From the NCBI RefSeq assembly GCF_002266425.1, contig NZ_NPMN01000021.1, positions 1-64,000 of the forward strand: 64,000 nucleotides of DNA, in the 5' to 3' direction. A model generated the notes under the pieces. It did not search any database, was not told where the DNA came from, and saw only the letters and a program-made list of their open reading frames with translations. Origin of the DNA: Tissierella sp. P1. GTDB taxonomy: Bacteria; Bacillota; Clostridia; Tissierellales; Tissierellaceae. Positions 8,218-17,098 of the stretch are shown here, piece by piece. Both the position numbers and the translations under genes were made by a program. Within the stretch, counting starts at the first letter, position 1. Each line of letters starts with the position of its first letter.

Positions 8218-10322
8218 ATGAAAATAAGAAAAGGCATATTTAATATAAAAATGGTTGTTATTCTAATGATACTATTGATATTGGGAGCTGTAGATAATAG
8301 GTCATTAGCTGCAAGCACTATTAAATTAATAATAGACGGGAGAGATATATCTTCTTCAGCAGCTCCAGCAGTGAGAAACGGCAGAACTTTAGTGCCTGTA
8401 CGTTTTATATCAGAAGAATTAGGGGCAAAGGTTACTTGGAACAATGATGATAAGACTGTTAAAATTGAAAAAGATAATAAAACAATAGTTTTGAGGATAG
8501 ATAGTTATTTAGTACAATATATGGATGGAGATGAAAGATATTTTTTATCGGATACTCCCCCTATAATAATAAATGGTAGCACCTATGCACCACTACGCTT
8601 GGTAGGTACTGCCTTAGGTGTTGGTATCGAATGGGATGGTACTAACAGTGCTGTCAAAGTAAATTCTAAAATCAAATCCAGTTTTCAGACTTTTTTTCAA
8701 GAAAAGATTTCGACAGTTAATTCAGACAAGCTGTCAAGGGAAAAATGGATTTACAAATTAAAGCATCTAATAGTATACCTAAAAATGGTGTAGAAATAAA
8801 ATATTTGCTATTAGATCCTAAAACTGCTAAGGGAAAGGTTATAGCTAGAGGAAGTAATTTGACAGGAAAATATACATGGTTACCAAGTTTAGATGATAAT
8901 GGAAAGAAGATTCTTGTAGCTGCTATTTATGATAATAAAGGGAATTTTCTTTCAGGTGATTCTATAATTGTAAATATTGATACATTACCTAGTGTATCCT
9001 TAAATGGAGTAAAAAATGGACAAGTGATAGATGGCAATATATCTTTATCCGCTAGTATTAATTTTTTAGCATCTTATGTGAAATATGAAATAATTAATTT
9101 GAATAAAAATAAAACCAATTTAACAACGGAGTTAGATCCATGGGGACCGTATAATTGGTCACCTATGGTAGATGAAAGTGGAAATTATTCAATTAAAGTC
9201 ATTGCGTATGATGAGAATAATAAAGGTTATTCTAGCGAATACATTAATGTTAAAGTCGAAGTTCCATATAAATTAGGATTCTCAGGGGTTACAAAGGATA
9301 TGACCATAAATAAACCAGTTAATCTATCTGCCACTAGGAATTTTAATGTTACTGAAACAGAATATATCCTAAGAGATCCAAATACTGGGGTAGAAGAAGT
9401 CCTTAAAAAGCAAGGTTATGGAAGTTATAAATGGTTTCCAGGTCCAGAGTATTCAGGTACTAAGGAACTTCTAGTTAGAGTAAAAGATACTTTAGGAATA
9501 ATTCATCAGACACAAGGTATTACGGTTAAATTATCTGGAAAGCCTAATTTAATTCTAGAGGGCGTGGGACCAAAACAAGTAATTACATCAGAAGTAAAAT
9601 TAAAAGCATTGAGTAATGTTGGAATAGCTAGTGTGGATTATATCTTAATAAACCCAGCTAAAGGAACAAAAAAGGTCTTAGGATCTGGGCAAAATCCTTC
9701 TGTAGAATATAAATTTGTACCTACTAAAGAAATTCTAGGTTATAGTCATATTAAAGCCATAGGTGTGTATAATGGTAAAGCTATTGAGAGCGAAGAAATT
9801 CCAATCAAAATTTACTTGGGAAAAGTTTATGGACCAAAACCAATTATTGCTAAAGATAAGTTTTTAGGAGTGGCATCTAATTTAGCAAAAGAATCTTGGA
9901 AGAATACAGGAATGTCTGCTTCGTTACAAACAGCACAAGCTATACTAGAAACAGGATGGGGACAATCTGTACCTGTAGATAAGTATACTGGTAAATCTTC
10001 TAATAATCTCTTTGGAATTAAAGGAAAAGGAACAGCGGGATCTGTTATATCCAATACATGGGAAGAATATAACGGAACTAAATTTAGAATTGATGCTGAA
10101 TTTAGAGCTTATAACAATATCAATGAAAGTTGGGCAAACCATAAAGAGTTGCTTCTCAAAGCTGAGAGATATGGTATTTTTAGAGAAGTGATGCATAATA
10201 GTACTCAAGGAGCTTGGGCATTGAGAAGGGCAGGATATGCAACAGATTCTGGGTATCCTATAAAGTTAATGAATATAATAAAACAATATAAATTAGATGA
10301 ATTAGATAAGATAGGTATATAG
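8218..10322 (+). CDS. Secreted glucosaminidase with copper-amine-oxidase-like N-terminal domain (frame broken near 8740)
   Basis: A surface or secreted peptidoglycan hydrolase of about 701 aa. A signal peptide (KMVVILMILLILGAVDNRSLAA) precedes a copper amine oxidase N-like domain (VRNGRTLVPVRFISEELGAKVTWNN, then STYAPLRLVGTALGV), a likely wall-binding module in clostridia, not an oxidase. About 330 residues of beta-rich repeats follow (TGKYTWLPSLDDNG, WGPYNWSPMVDESG, YGSYKWFPGPEYSG). The C-terminal domain is a FlgJ/LytG-type glucosaminidase with the catalytic Glu in ASLQTAQAILETGWGQ. One A missing from the A run at 8740-8744 splits the frame; adding it rejoins DKLSREK to MDLQIKASNS. Confidence 0.82.
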
Positions 10323-10348
10323 AAGGATGGATTACTCCATCCTTTTTA
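10323..10348 (+). terminator. Rho-independent terminator (GGATGGAT family)
   Basis: AAGGATGGATTACTCCATCCTTTTTA directly after the glucosaminidase stop. Confidence 0.8.
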
Positions 10349-10373
10349 TATGCAAAAAATATAGGAAAAAAGA

Positions 10374-10398
10374 AGGAATTTTTAAATTTATATAGAAT
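10374..10398 (+). promoter_or_regulatory. SigH-like promoter
   Basis: AGGAATT (10374-10380), 13 bases, AGAAT (10394-10398). The same layout stands before spoVG, hup and divIC in this window and resembles the Bacillus SigH consensus (AGGA then GAAT). It points at the small membrane-protein gene starting at 10442. Confidence 0.6.
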
Positions 10399-10441
10399 AG
10401 ATTAAATAGGCTTAATAAAATGGGGTAAGGGGGAGAAGAAT

Positions 10442-10693
10442 TTGTCTCAGGATTATAATAAACCTTGGAAGAGTCCAGAGTCTAAGAATAATGATAATGT
10501 AATGACTATTGGAGAATGGATAGGGATACTAATTATACTTGCTGTTCCCATCCTAAATATATTAATGTATGTTTTATGGGCATTTAGCAGTGGAACAAAT
10601 AAAAACTTACAAAATTTTTGCAGGGCAACTTTAATAATAGCTGCTATTACAATTGCATTTGGTATGTTAATTGGTGGATGTTCATATATCTAA
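10442..10693 (+). CDS. Small two-segment membrane protein, unknown function
   Basis: An 83-aa protein not recognised by family. The first 20 residues are polar (SQDYNKPWKSPESKNNDNV); two hydrophobic segments follow, about residues 27-48 (IGILIILAVPILNILMYVLW) and 62-80 (ATLIIAAITIAFGMLIGGC). TTG start at 10442 behind GGGGGAGAAG. It has its own SigH-like promoter and stands alone between terminated genes, so expression at the transition to stationary phase or sporulation is an inference worth testing. Confidence 0.65.
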   Translation: MSQDYNKPWKSPESKNNDNVMTIGEWIGILIILAVPILNILMYVLWAFSSGTNKNLQNFCRATLIIAAITIAFGMLIGGCSYI

Positions 10694-10727
10694 AAGATAA
10701 AAATAGATAGAAAGGAAGGAAAATAAA

Positions 10728-11258
10728 ATGAAAAAGGTATTAATTGTTGTCGATATGCAAAATGATTTTATAGATGGGGCATTAGGTACAAAAGAGGCAG
10801 TTAATATTGTCCCAAATGTAATTCAAAAAATAAAGAAATTTAAAGGTAAGGTAATATATACAAAGGATACTCACAACAAGGATTATTTATCTACTCAAGA
10901 AGGAAAAAAATTGCCTGTAGAGCATTGTATAGAGGGTACACCTGGATGGGAATTACATAAAAATATTCAAGAATTAATCGAAGATGCTCAGACTAATATT
11001 TATAATAAAGATACCTTTGGTTCAAAGGAACTAGTCCAAGAACTAATAGAAATAGATAAAAAAGAGAAAATAGAAGGAATAGAACTAATAGGTCTTTGTA
11101 CTGACATTTGTGTAATTTCCAATGCACTTCTAATCAAGGCATTTCTACCAGAGGTGAAAATATCAGTAGATGCAAAGTGCTGTGCAGGAGTGACTCCCGA
11201 AAGCCACCAAAATGCCTTAAATGCAATGAAGATGTGTCAAATTGAGATTACAGATTGA
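10728..11258 (+). CDS. pncA: Nicotinamidase / isochorismatase-family hydrolase
   Basis: Cysteine hydrolase converting nicotinamide to nicotinate in NAD salvage. A 176-aa protein with the family's catalytic Asp in VVDMQNDFIDGALGT (Asp about residue 10), the metal-site region YTKDTHNKDY, a Lys in NKDTFGS and the nucleophile Cys in GLCTDICVISNALL (about residue 130). It faces the NAD(P)HX epimerase gene across a shared hairpin, so two NAD-maintenance genes converge. Nicotinamidase fits best; a broader isochorismatase role cannot be excluded. Confidence 0.85.
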   Translation: MKKVLIVVDMQNDFIDGALGTKEAVNIVPNVIQKIKKFKGKVIYTKDTHNKDYLSTQEGKKLPVEHCIEGTPGWELHKNIQELIEDAQTNIYNKDTFGSKELVQELIEIDKKEKIEGIELIGLCTDICVISNALLIKAFLPEVKISVDAKCCAGVTPESHQNALNAMKMCQIEITD

Positions 11259-11283
11259 AAGGATGGATTACTCCATCCTTTCT
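11258..11283. terminator. Bidirectional terminator shared by pncA and nnrE
   Basis: AAAGGATGGATTACTCCATCCTTTCT. The last four codons and the stop of nnrE on the minus strand lie within the hairpin, and the pncA stop touches its left arm. Confidence 0.7.
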
Positions 11284-11936
11284 AATATAACCTTAGTAGC
11301 CTTTTCAGGTATTCCAATAAGTTCCACTATTATTTCTCCAGTATATTCTTTAGATTCTAATAATCCTTTTTTAATTAGGTGGAAGGTAATAGTCTTATTT
11401 GATTTGACAGAAATGCCAAGGATTTTTCCTGTATCTCCATCTAGCCCTGAAGGAATATCAACTGAAAGAATATTATTTGAATAATGATTGATTAAAGAAA
11501 TTACCTCTCTATAAATACCTTCAATATCTCTAGTTAGTCCAATTCCGAATATTGAATCTATAGTTAAATCATTTTTTACTAAGGATTTTTTAAGAATTTC
11601 TAGCTCTTTTTCTCCAGTTATATGAATAAATTTTAGTTCCATGTTTTTAAGTATATTTAAATTAATGTTAAAATCCTTGGTTCCCTTGTCTAAATTACCA
11701 ACAATAAATAAATCCACATTTTTTCTATTTATTATAAGATGACGAGCTATAGCCAGACCATCTCCACCGTTATTCCCAACTCCGCATATTAGGGTAATAC
11801 TGTTCATCCTATCTAAATCAATATTATCTATTACTCTGAGAGCAGCATTCTCCATTAGAACTATGCTGGGAATTCCAATTTTCTCTATGGCGTAGGAGTC
11901 CATAGCCTTCATTTCTTCACAACTAATTGTAAGCAT
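11268..11936 (-). CDS. nnrE: NAD(P)H-hydrate epimerase (single-domain)
   Basis: Interconverts the R and S forms of damaged NAD(P)H hydrate so a dehydratase can repair it. The YjeF N-terminal domain is clear: MKAMDSYAIEKIGIPSIVLMENAA, then LICGVGNNGGDGLAIARHL, and SVDIPSGLDGDTGKILG. At 222 aa it holds only the epimerase domain; many bacteria fuse it to the ADP/ATP-dependent dehydratase NnrD, which is absent here and must be elsewhere. The ATG at 11936 behind GAAAGGAG is preferred to the longer frame reaching 12011. Confidence 0.87.
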   Translation of the reverse strand: MLTISCEEMKAMDSYAIEKIGIPSIVLMENAALRVIDNIDLDRMNSITLICGVGNNGGDGLAIARHLIINRKNVDLFIVGNLDKGTKDFNINLNILKNMELKFIHITGEKELEILKKSLVKNDLTIDSIFGIGLTRDIEGIYREVISLINHYSNNILSVDIPSGLDGDTGKILGISVKSNKTITFHLIKKGLLESKEYTGEIIVELIGIPEKATKVILERME

Positions 11937-12088
11937 AAGAAACACGCTCCTTTCAAGATTATTATATATCTTATGGGAAAGAGTATCAATAATATATAAT
12001 TGATATAGCATATTCTATTTTCTATTGATATATAATTTATAAGGCGTCAAGGTATGATATCAACAACTAGGATCATAGAGAATGTACA

Positions 12089-12117
12089 TTGACAATATTT
12101 TGTAATATTGGTAATAT
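12089..12117 (+). promoter_or_regulatory. SigA-type promoter for tldD-tldE
   Basis: TTGACA (12089-12094), 17-base spacer, TAATAT (12112-12117), 32 bases before the tldD start codon. Confidence 0.7.
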
Positions 12118-12149
12118 TTAATCAACTATAGACTTTAGGGAGGGATTAG

Positions 12150-13487
12150 ATGTATATTTTTCCAGAGAATCTTTATACAGATGTAAGATTAGAAGATACT
12201 TCTATCAGTGAAATTACCTACCAAAATGGGGAGCTAAGACAAAATCTAAGAAGAAATCATAAAGGGGGATTCATTAGAATATTTGATGGACAAAGGTGGT
12301 ACTACAGTTCAACTACAGATACAGATAATATTCAGGAAGAAATAAATAAACTTGCACTTATGGCTAAGGAAAATAAAAAAATTAATGAAAATCCTGTAGT
12401 TGAAAAATTTGAGATTAATACGGGAGAATTTCTACAATTTAAAGAAAATGATATATTAAATATAAGCCAAGAGGAAAAACTTAATCTTTTGAAGTCATAT
12501 TTTTCAATTATAAAGGATATACAAGAAATAAAAATGTGGAGGGCAATATATATTGACCATAAGACTACAAAACAGTTTTTTTCAAGCAAAGGTGCGGATT
12601 TAAAATTTGATTATCAGACATGTGCTGTTGCATTCAGATATTCTCTAAATGTAGATGGCAAGACTCTAGATAGTAGCTATGATAAGACTACTATAGATTT
12701 TAATGAACTTAAAGCATTGCATGAGAAACTTAAAGATAAGATAGATAAAGATATTATTTATACTAAAGATGCTAAGCCTATTAATCCAGGTAAATACACT
12801 GTTATATTCTCACCTATTGCAACAGGAGTATTCACTCATGAAAGCTTTGGACATAAATCTGAAGCAGATTTTATGGTTGGAGATGAAACCATGATGAAAG
12901 AATGGACTATTGGTAAAAAAGTAGGAGTAGATAATCTATCTATAGTTGATAGGGGAGATATTCCAGGAAGTGGATTTGTTCCTTTTGATGATGAAGGTAC
13001 TAAGCATAATACAACTTATTTAATTAAAGATGGAATTCTTTCAGGCAGGCTTCATAGCAGTGTAACAGCTGAATCTCTTAAAGAGAATACAACAGGTAAT
13101 GCAAGAGCATTGAATTTTGAGTTTGAACCTATAGTGAGAATGACTACCACTTATATTGAAGCTGGAGATAAAACTAAAGAAGAACTTATCTCAGAGGTAG
13201 AAGAAGGTATATTAGTTGAAGATATAAAACATGGTTCAGGTATGTCTACATTTACCATGGCACCTAGTATCGCTTATATGATAAGAGACGGAAAGATTGC
13301 AGAGCCTGTAAATGTTGCAGTTATTAGTGGAAATGTAATGGAGACCTTATATGAAATAGATGGCATCTCAAAAGAAATAGAAATTCTTTCTTTCTCATTG
13401 GGAGGTTGCGGAAAATTTGAACAATGGCCACTTCCAGTAGGTATGGGAGGTCCTTATATTAGAGTAAAAAATATTACAGTACAGTGA
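12150..13487 (+). CDS. tldD: Metalloprotease TldD subunit
   Basis: Catalytic zinc subunit of the TldD/TldE protease, which trims unfolded or modified peptides (microcin maturation and CcdA turnover in E. coli). The 445-aa protein carries the metal site HESFGHKSEAD, a HExxxH motif at about residue 230, plus the family stretches ALNFEFEPIVRMTTTYIEAG and HGSGMSTFTMAPSIAY. ATG start behind AGGGAGGG. Partner tldE follows 12 bases after the stop, behind GAGGAGGG. No peptide substrate gene is visible nearby. Confidence 0.9.
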   Translation: MYIFPENLYTDVRLEDTSISEITYQNGELRQNLRRNHKGGFIRIFDGQRWYYSSTTDTDNIQEEINKLALMAKENKKINENPVVEKFEINTGEFLQFKENDILNISQEEKLNLLKSYFSIIKDIQEIKMWRAIYIDHKTTKQFFSSKGADLKFDYQTCAVAFRYSLNVDGKTLDSSYDKTTIDFNELKALHEKLKDKIDKDIIYTKDAKPINPGKYTVIFSPIATGVFTHESFGHKSEADFMVGDETMMKEWTIGKKVGVDNLSIVDRGDIPGSGFVPFDDEGTKHNTTYLIKDGILSGRLHSSVTAESLKENTTGNARALNFEFEPIVRMTTTYIEAGDKTKEELISEVEEGILVEDIKHGSGMSTFTMAPSIAYMIRDGKIAEPVNVAVISGNVMETLYEIDGISKEIEILSFSLGGCGKFEQWPLPVGMGGPYIRVKNITVQ

Positions 13488-13499
13488 GGAGGGATTTCT

Positions 13500-14729
13500 A
13501 TGATTAAAGAAAAATATATTAAGAATTTAAAGGAAATAAGTATAAATATTCTTCAATCAAATATAAAATCTGTAAGGAAAAAAGATATTACTAAAACAGG
13601 ATTTAGAGTATATGAAAATGGATTTGTTGGTATCGCAGGAGCTGTGGGAAAGGTAGATGAACTTGAGCTGGAAAAAAGAGCAATTGAGAATTTAAGGCTT
13701 GAAATACCTTACCCTTACGAGCCATCCACTAATCTTGTGAAAAAAGTAGACTATAGAAAAGAAACATTGTCCCATGAGGAATTTGTAAAAGAAGTAGAAG
13801 AGTTACTTGAAATATTAAAGAAAGAATTTCCAGACTTCATTTTTTCAAATAATATCTATATCAAAGATTTTGAAACTAAATTGATAAATAATAAGGGAAT
13901 TGATTTAACTCATGTAGATAGAGTAGTTGTGGCATCAATTGTAATAAAAGAAAAGAATTCGGTGAATGTATTTGATGCTCTTTCAACCTATATAGATAGG
14001 GAATATAGCAGAGATAAGATTTTAAACAATATAAGGGAAATGCTAACAGCTTATAAAAACAAGATTGAGCTACCTTCTAAAGGAAAACAGCCTGTAGTCT
14101 TTATAGCAGATGATGGACTTACTTTGATGAAGATAGTAGAGGAAATGAACGGATATAAGGTGGGCACAGGTGCTTCATTGTTTAAGGATTTCATAGGAGA
14201 GAAAAAATTCAGCGATAAATTTACATTATATCAAAGTGCAGAGGAAGAAGAGTTATCTGGAGTTGAGTTTTTTGATGCAGAGGGTGTAGTAAATCCTGAC
14301 TATAAATATACTTTAATTGAAAATGGAAGAATAATAACCCCATATACAGATAAAAAAACTGCATCACAATTTAACTTACCGCTTACAGGAAGTGCATCGG
14401 CAGAATATGATAAGGTTCCCTCTTTGGCACCTAGAAATCTTGTTGTAAAATCTAGCGATAAAACTTTAAAGGAATTACTAAATGGACAGCAGGGGATAGC
14501 AGTTCTAATAGCTTCCGGTGGAGATTTTACCCAAGAAGGAGTATTTGGGACACCTGTTCAATTAGCATTCTTAACTGATGGGGAAAAACTATTAGGACGA
14601 CTTCCTGAACTTACTATATCAGGTGAACTATATTCAATGTTTGGTGATGATTTTGTCGGAAAGTCTCAAGATAAAGGATTATTAGGACAAAAGGCTATAG
14701 TGTTTAACTTAGATGTAGATTATATCTAA
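13500..14729 (+). CDS. tldE: Metalloprotease TldE/PmbA subunit
   Basis: Non-catalytic partner of TldD in the heterodimeric cytosolic protease. The 409-aa protein lacks the HExxxH site and matches PmbA by FYENGFVGIAGAVGKVDE-like N-terminal sequence, TASQFNLPLTGSASAEYD and GGDFTQEGVFGTPVQLAFLTDG near the C-terminus. Co-transcribed with tldD. A weak hairpin with T runs follows at 14756-14798. Confidence 0.88.
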   Translation: MIKEKYIKNLKEISINILQSNIKSVRKKDITKTGFRVYENGFVGIAGAVGKVDELELEKRAIENLRLEIPYPYEPSTNLVKKVDYRKETLSHEEFVKEVEELLEILKKEFPDFIFSNNIYIKDFETKLINNKGIDLTHVDRVVVASIVIKEKNSVNVFDALSTYIDREYSRDKILNNIREMLTAYKNKIELPSKGKQPVVFIADDGLTLMKIVEEMNGYKVGTGASLFKDFIGEKKFSDKFTLYQSAEEEELSGVEFFDAEGVVNPDYKYTLIENGRIITPYTDKKTASQFNLPLTGSASAEYDKVPSLAPRNLVVKSSDKTLKELLNGQQGIAVLIASGGDFTQEGVFGTPVQLAFLTDGEKLLGRLPELTISGELYSMFGDDFVGKSQDKGLLGQKAIVFNLDVDYI

Positions 14730-14755
14730 AAGAATGTAAAACTAATATTGATGTA

Positions 14756-14798
14756 ATAAAGTCTATTCTTTATAATAAGGGATAGGCTTTATTTATTT
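14756..14798 (+). terminator. Probable terminator after tldE
   Basis: AAAGTCTATTC / GGATAGGCTTT imperfect stem with flanking A and T tracts, 27 bases past the stop. Confidence 0.55.
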
Positions 14799-14943
14799 GC
14801 TTTAGAAACAGTATAGATTTCATAATATTTCATTTTCTATAAAAGTTCTATAGACTTCTTAAAATCAACTAGTGTTCAAATTTAACCTATATTCTTTTCC
14901 TGCCGATATATAATTTATAGGATAGGAGAAGGGGGTTGACCAT

Positions 14944-15516
14944 ATGAGAATAACAGGGAGTCAATTTAAATTTAACAATTTTATGCAAGATAACAAACGA
15001 AATATAGGATTTAAACCTTGGAATAGTAAGACAATTATATCGGGACAAAATATATTTGGATTTAATATAAAACAGAATAAGGATAAAAAAGTAGATAATG
15101 GTGGAAATATAGGAGATATGATGAGTAAGAAGATTAGAGATGATATAATTGCAGATAAAATTGCTAAAAAGATTGCAAGAGGTGAAAATATTACAGCAGA
15201 AGAAAGAGCGATGCTTATGGAAATGGCACCTGATAAGCTTGAAAAGGCGATGCAAGCAAGTAAAAGGCGAAAAGAAATAGAGAGCAGAATAAAAACTGCT
15301 AAAACTAAAAAGGAAGCTAGGGAAATAATATTACAGGCTAGGGTAGAAGCAAAGATTGCCTTTGACAAAATTGATAAAGTCTACGGTGAATACTTTATGG
15401 AAGCAGTAAATAAGATTGAAGAAGATTATAGTAAAAAGAATATAAAAGACAATGATGATATTACCAAATTGGGCACAGATAAAGAAAAGACTAAAGGGAT
15501 TGATATTAAACTATAG
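14944..15516 (+). CDS. Hypothetical lysine-rich helical protein
   Basis: A 190-aa protein that I do not recognise. Residues 1-45 are polar with Phe, Asn and Gly (GSQFKFNNFMQDNKR); residues 58-150 are predicted long charged helices (MMSKKIRDDIIADKIAKKIA, ERAMLMEMAPDKLEKAMQAS, RIKTAKTKKEAREIIL). The tail is charged and probably disordered. No signal peptide or membrane segment. Start at 14944 behind GGAGAAGGGGG. Codon use and base composition match the neighbours. It stands alone between tldE and the peroxiredoxin; its own promoter was not identified. Confidence 0.6.
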   Translation: MRITGSQFKFNNFMQDNKRNIGFKPWNSKTIISGQNIFGFNIKQNKDKKVDNGGNIGDMMSKKIRDDIIADKIAKKIARGENITAEERAMLMEMAPDKLEKAMQASKRRKEIESRIKTAKTKKEAREIILQARVEAKIAFDKIDKVYGEYFMEAVNKIEEDYSKKNIKDNDDITKLGTDKEKTKGIDIKL

Positions 15517-15619
15517 GAGATAAAGAAAATATATAAGTAAAACGAAGAACCTCTTCACTCACCACTATAGTACAGGACTCATATTATATATGGAATAATA
15601 AAAAAATGGTGGTGAGAAG

Positions 15620-16263
15620 ATGAGTGAAAATGGATGTTTAACTCTAGGGATGAAGCTCCAGATTTTACTGCAATGTCAACCTTTGGCCCTATAAAATTAT
15701 CTAACTATGCAGATAAATGGATAGTGCTATTTTCTCATCCAGGAGATTTTACTCCTGTGTGAACCACAGAATTTATTGCTTTTGCAAGGCAATATGATTC
15801 TTTCGTGGAGAGAAATACGCAGCTTCTAGGAATTAGCTTAGATGGAAATCCATCACATCTTGCATGGGTTTATAATATTTATCAAAATACGGGAATTCAG
15901 ATTCCTTTTCCAATAATAGCAGATAAAGATATGAGTATCTCTAAAATGTATGGAATGATTGCTCCAAGTGTAAGCACAAACACTACAGTAAGAAATGTAT
16001 TTATAATAGATGATAAACAGATTATCAGAGCAATACTCGTATACCCATTGACCAATGGAAGATATATACCTGAGATAATAAGGCTTTTAATAGCTTTACA
16101 GACAACTGATATGTATGGAGTAGCAACTCCAGCAGATTGGCTTCCGGGACAGCCAGTAGTAGTACCAGCACCTACAACCTATGAAGAACTTCTTAGAAGG
16201 GTAAGTGGCGAAGAAGGATATTATTGTGTTGATTGGTATTTGTGTTTTAAGAACATATATTAG
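15620..16263 (+). CDS. prxU: Selenocysteine-containing peroxiredoxin (Sec at UGA 15760-15762; frame also broken near 15648)
   Basis: Thiol/selenol peroxidase that reduces H2O2 and alkyl peroxides. The active-site block reads PGDFTPV-[TGA]-TTEF; in ordinary peroxiredoxins this position is the peroxidatic Cys (PVCTTEF). The frame stays open on both sides of the TGA, and a hairpin at 15769-15800 has the size and place of a bacterial SECIS, so the TGA is read as selenocysteine (residue 48). The C-terminus has CVDWYLC, the usual resolving-Cys region. The true N-terminus is MSENGCLTLGDEAPDFTA from ATG 15620 behind GGTGAGAAG, which needs one G restored in GGG at 15647-15649. About 214 aa, Prx6/1-Cys-like length. 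A PrxU of this type is known from Eubacterium acidaminophilum. Confidence 0.88.
15769..15800 (+). promoter_or_regulatory. Putative bacterial SECIS element
   Basis: Within the coding sequence just after the TGA: GAAT/ATTC outer stem, small internal loop, then TATTGCTTT pairing with AAGGCAATA up to an apical triloop T-G-C (15783-15785) that has a G in its second position. The loop lies about 21-23 bases after the UGA, within the range bacterial SelB uses. Drawn by hand, not folded by program. Confidence 0.7.
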
Positions 16264-16270
16264 ATAAATG

Positions 16271-16319
16271 AATAATAGTCTAATAGTTGTATATTATACA
16301 AAACTATTAGACTATTATT
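16271..16319. terminator. Bidirectional terminator, perfect 18-bp arms
   Basis: AATAATAGTCTAATAGTT / AACTATTAGACTATTATT between the convergent peroxiredoxin and HMCES-like genes. The last codons and stop of the minus-strand gene lie in the right arm. Confidence 0.75.
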
Positions 16320-16891
16320 ATCTCTCCATCATAAGGTTTCATCATAGATTTTAGAGTATCTAAATTTCTAAAATTTATATCTAGCCAATATTCTTCCATT
16401 TCCTTAGGTAAAATTACAGGCATTCTATGGTGGATTTTTTTCATATCCTCATTAGCATCTGTAGTTATTATTGTAAAAGATTCTTGTTCTTGACCATTTT
16501 TATCTCTAAAAATATTATATAAGCCAGCTAAGGAAAAGATATTTTCTTCTTTAACGGAGATTCTTCTTTTAATCTTCTTTCCATCTAAATTTTCCCATTC
16601 AAAGAAACTAGTTGCAGGGACTAGGCATCTCTTGTTATAAAAGGAATTTCTAAACAATGGTTTGATATCTGCTGTTTCAGCTCTTGCATTTATTATAGGT
16701 TTTTTAGTAAACTCAGGCATAAATCCCCATTTCATCATTGATAATTGAATATTATCTTTATTTATTACAATAGGAACTGTATTTGTGGGGAATATTTCAT
16801 CTGGTAATTTAAATTCCTCCATGCTTTTTATAGCTTTATATCTTTCTATTAATACATCTATACTAACATCTAAAGAAAATCTACCGCACAT
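16307..16891 (-). CDS. SOS response-associated peptidase, YedK/HMCES family
   Basis: Shields abasic sites in single-stranded DNA by forming a thiazolidine link through its N-terminal Cys. The 194-aa protein begins MCGRFSLDV, so Cys2 is exposed after Met removal. It has the Asn/Arg/Glu block INARAETADIKPLF, SFFEWE, and HHRMPVILP with the active-site His. Cytosolic, acting at stalled forks. Monocistronic; its stop lies inside the hairpin shared with the peroxiredoxin gene. Confidence 0.9.
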   Translation of the reverse strand: MCGRFSLDVSIDVLIERYKAIKSMEEFKLPDEIFPTNTVPIVINKDNIQLSMMKWGFMPEFTKKPIINARAETADIKPLFRNSFYNKRCLVPATSFFEWENLDGKKIKRRISVKEENIFSLAGLYNIFRDKNGQEQESFTIITTDANEDMKKIHHRMPVILPKEMEEYWLDINFRNLDTLKSMMKPYDGEIIIV

Positions 16892-17098
16892 AACATCACC
16901 TAACTTTTCTATTTTATAATGTTATCTTATATTATACCCATAAAATTAATGAAGATATAGAATAAAAGAAGGATATAATGAAAAAGAATATATTGTAGCC
17001 TATTAAAGAAAATTGATATTGACGTAGCTGCTATAATAGAGATAAACTAGATAAAAATACAATGAAAATATATTGAGAAAATAATAAGGAGGAATATA

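Noticed and set aside
14887-15368. Two long minus-strand open frames opposite the hypothetical gene at 14944
   Set aside because: They are antisense shadows with Ile/Ser/Leu-rich low-complexity translation, no ribosome site, and a plus-strand gene with a strong site covers them.
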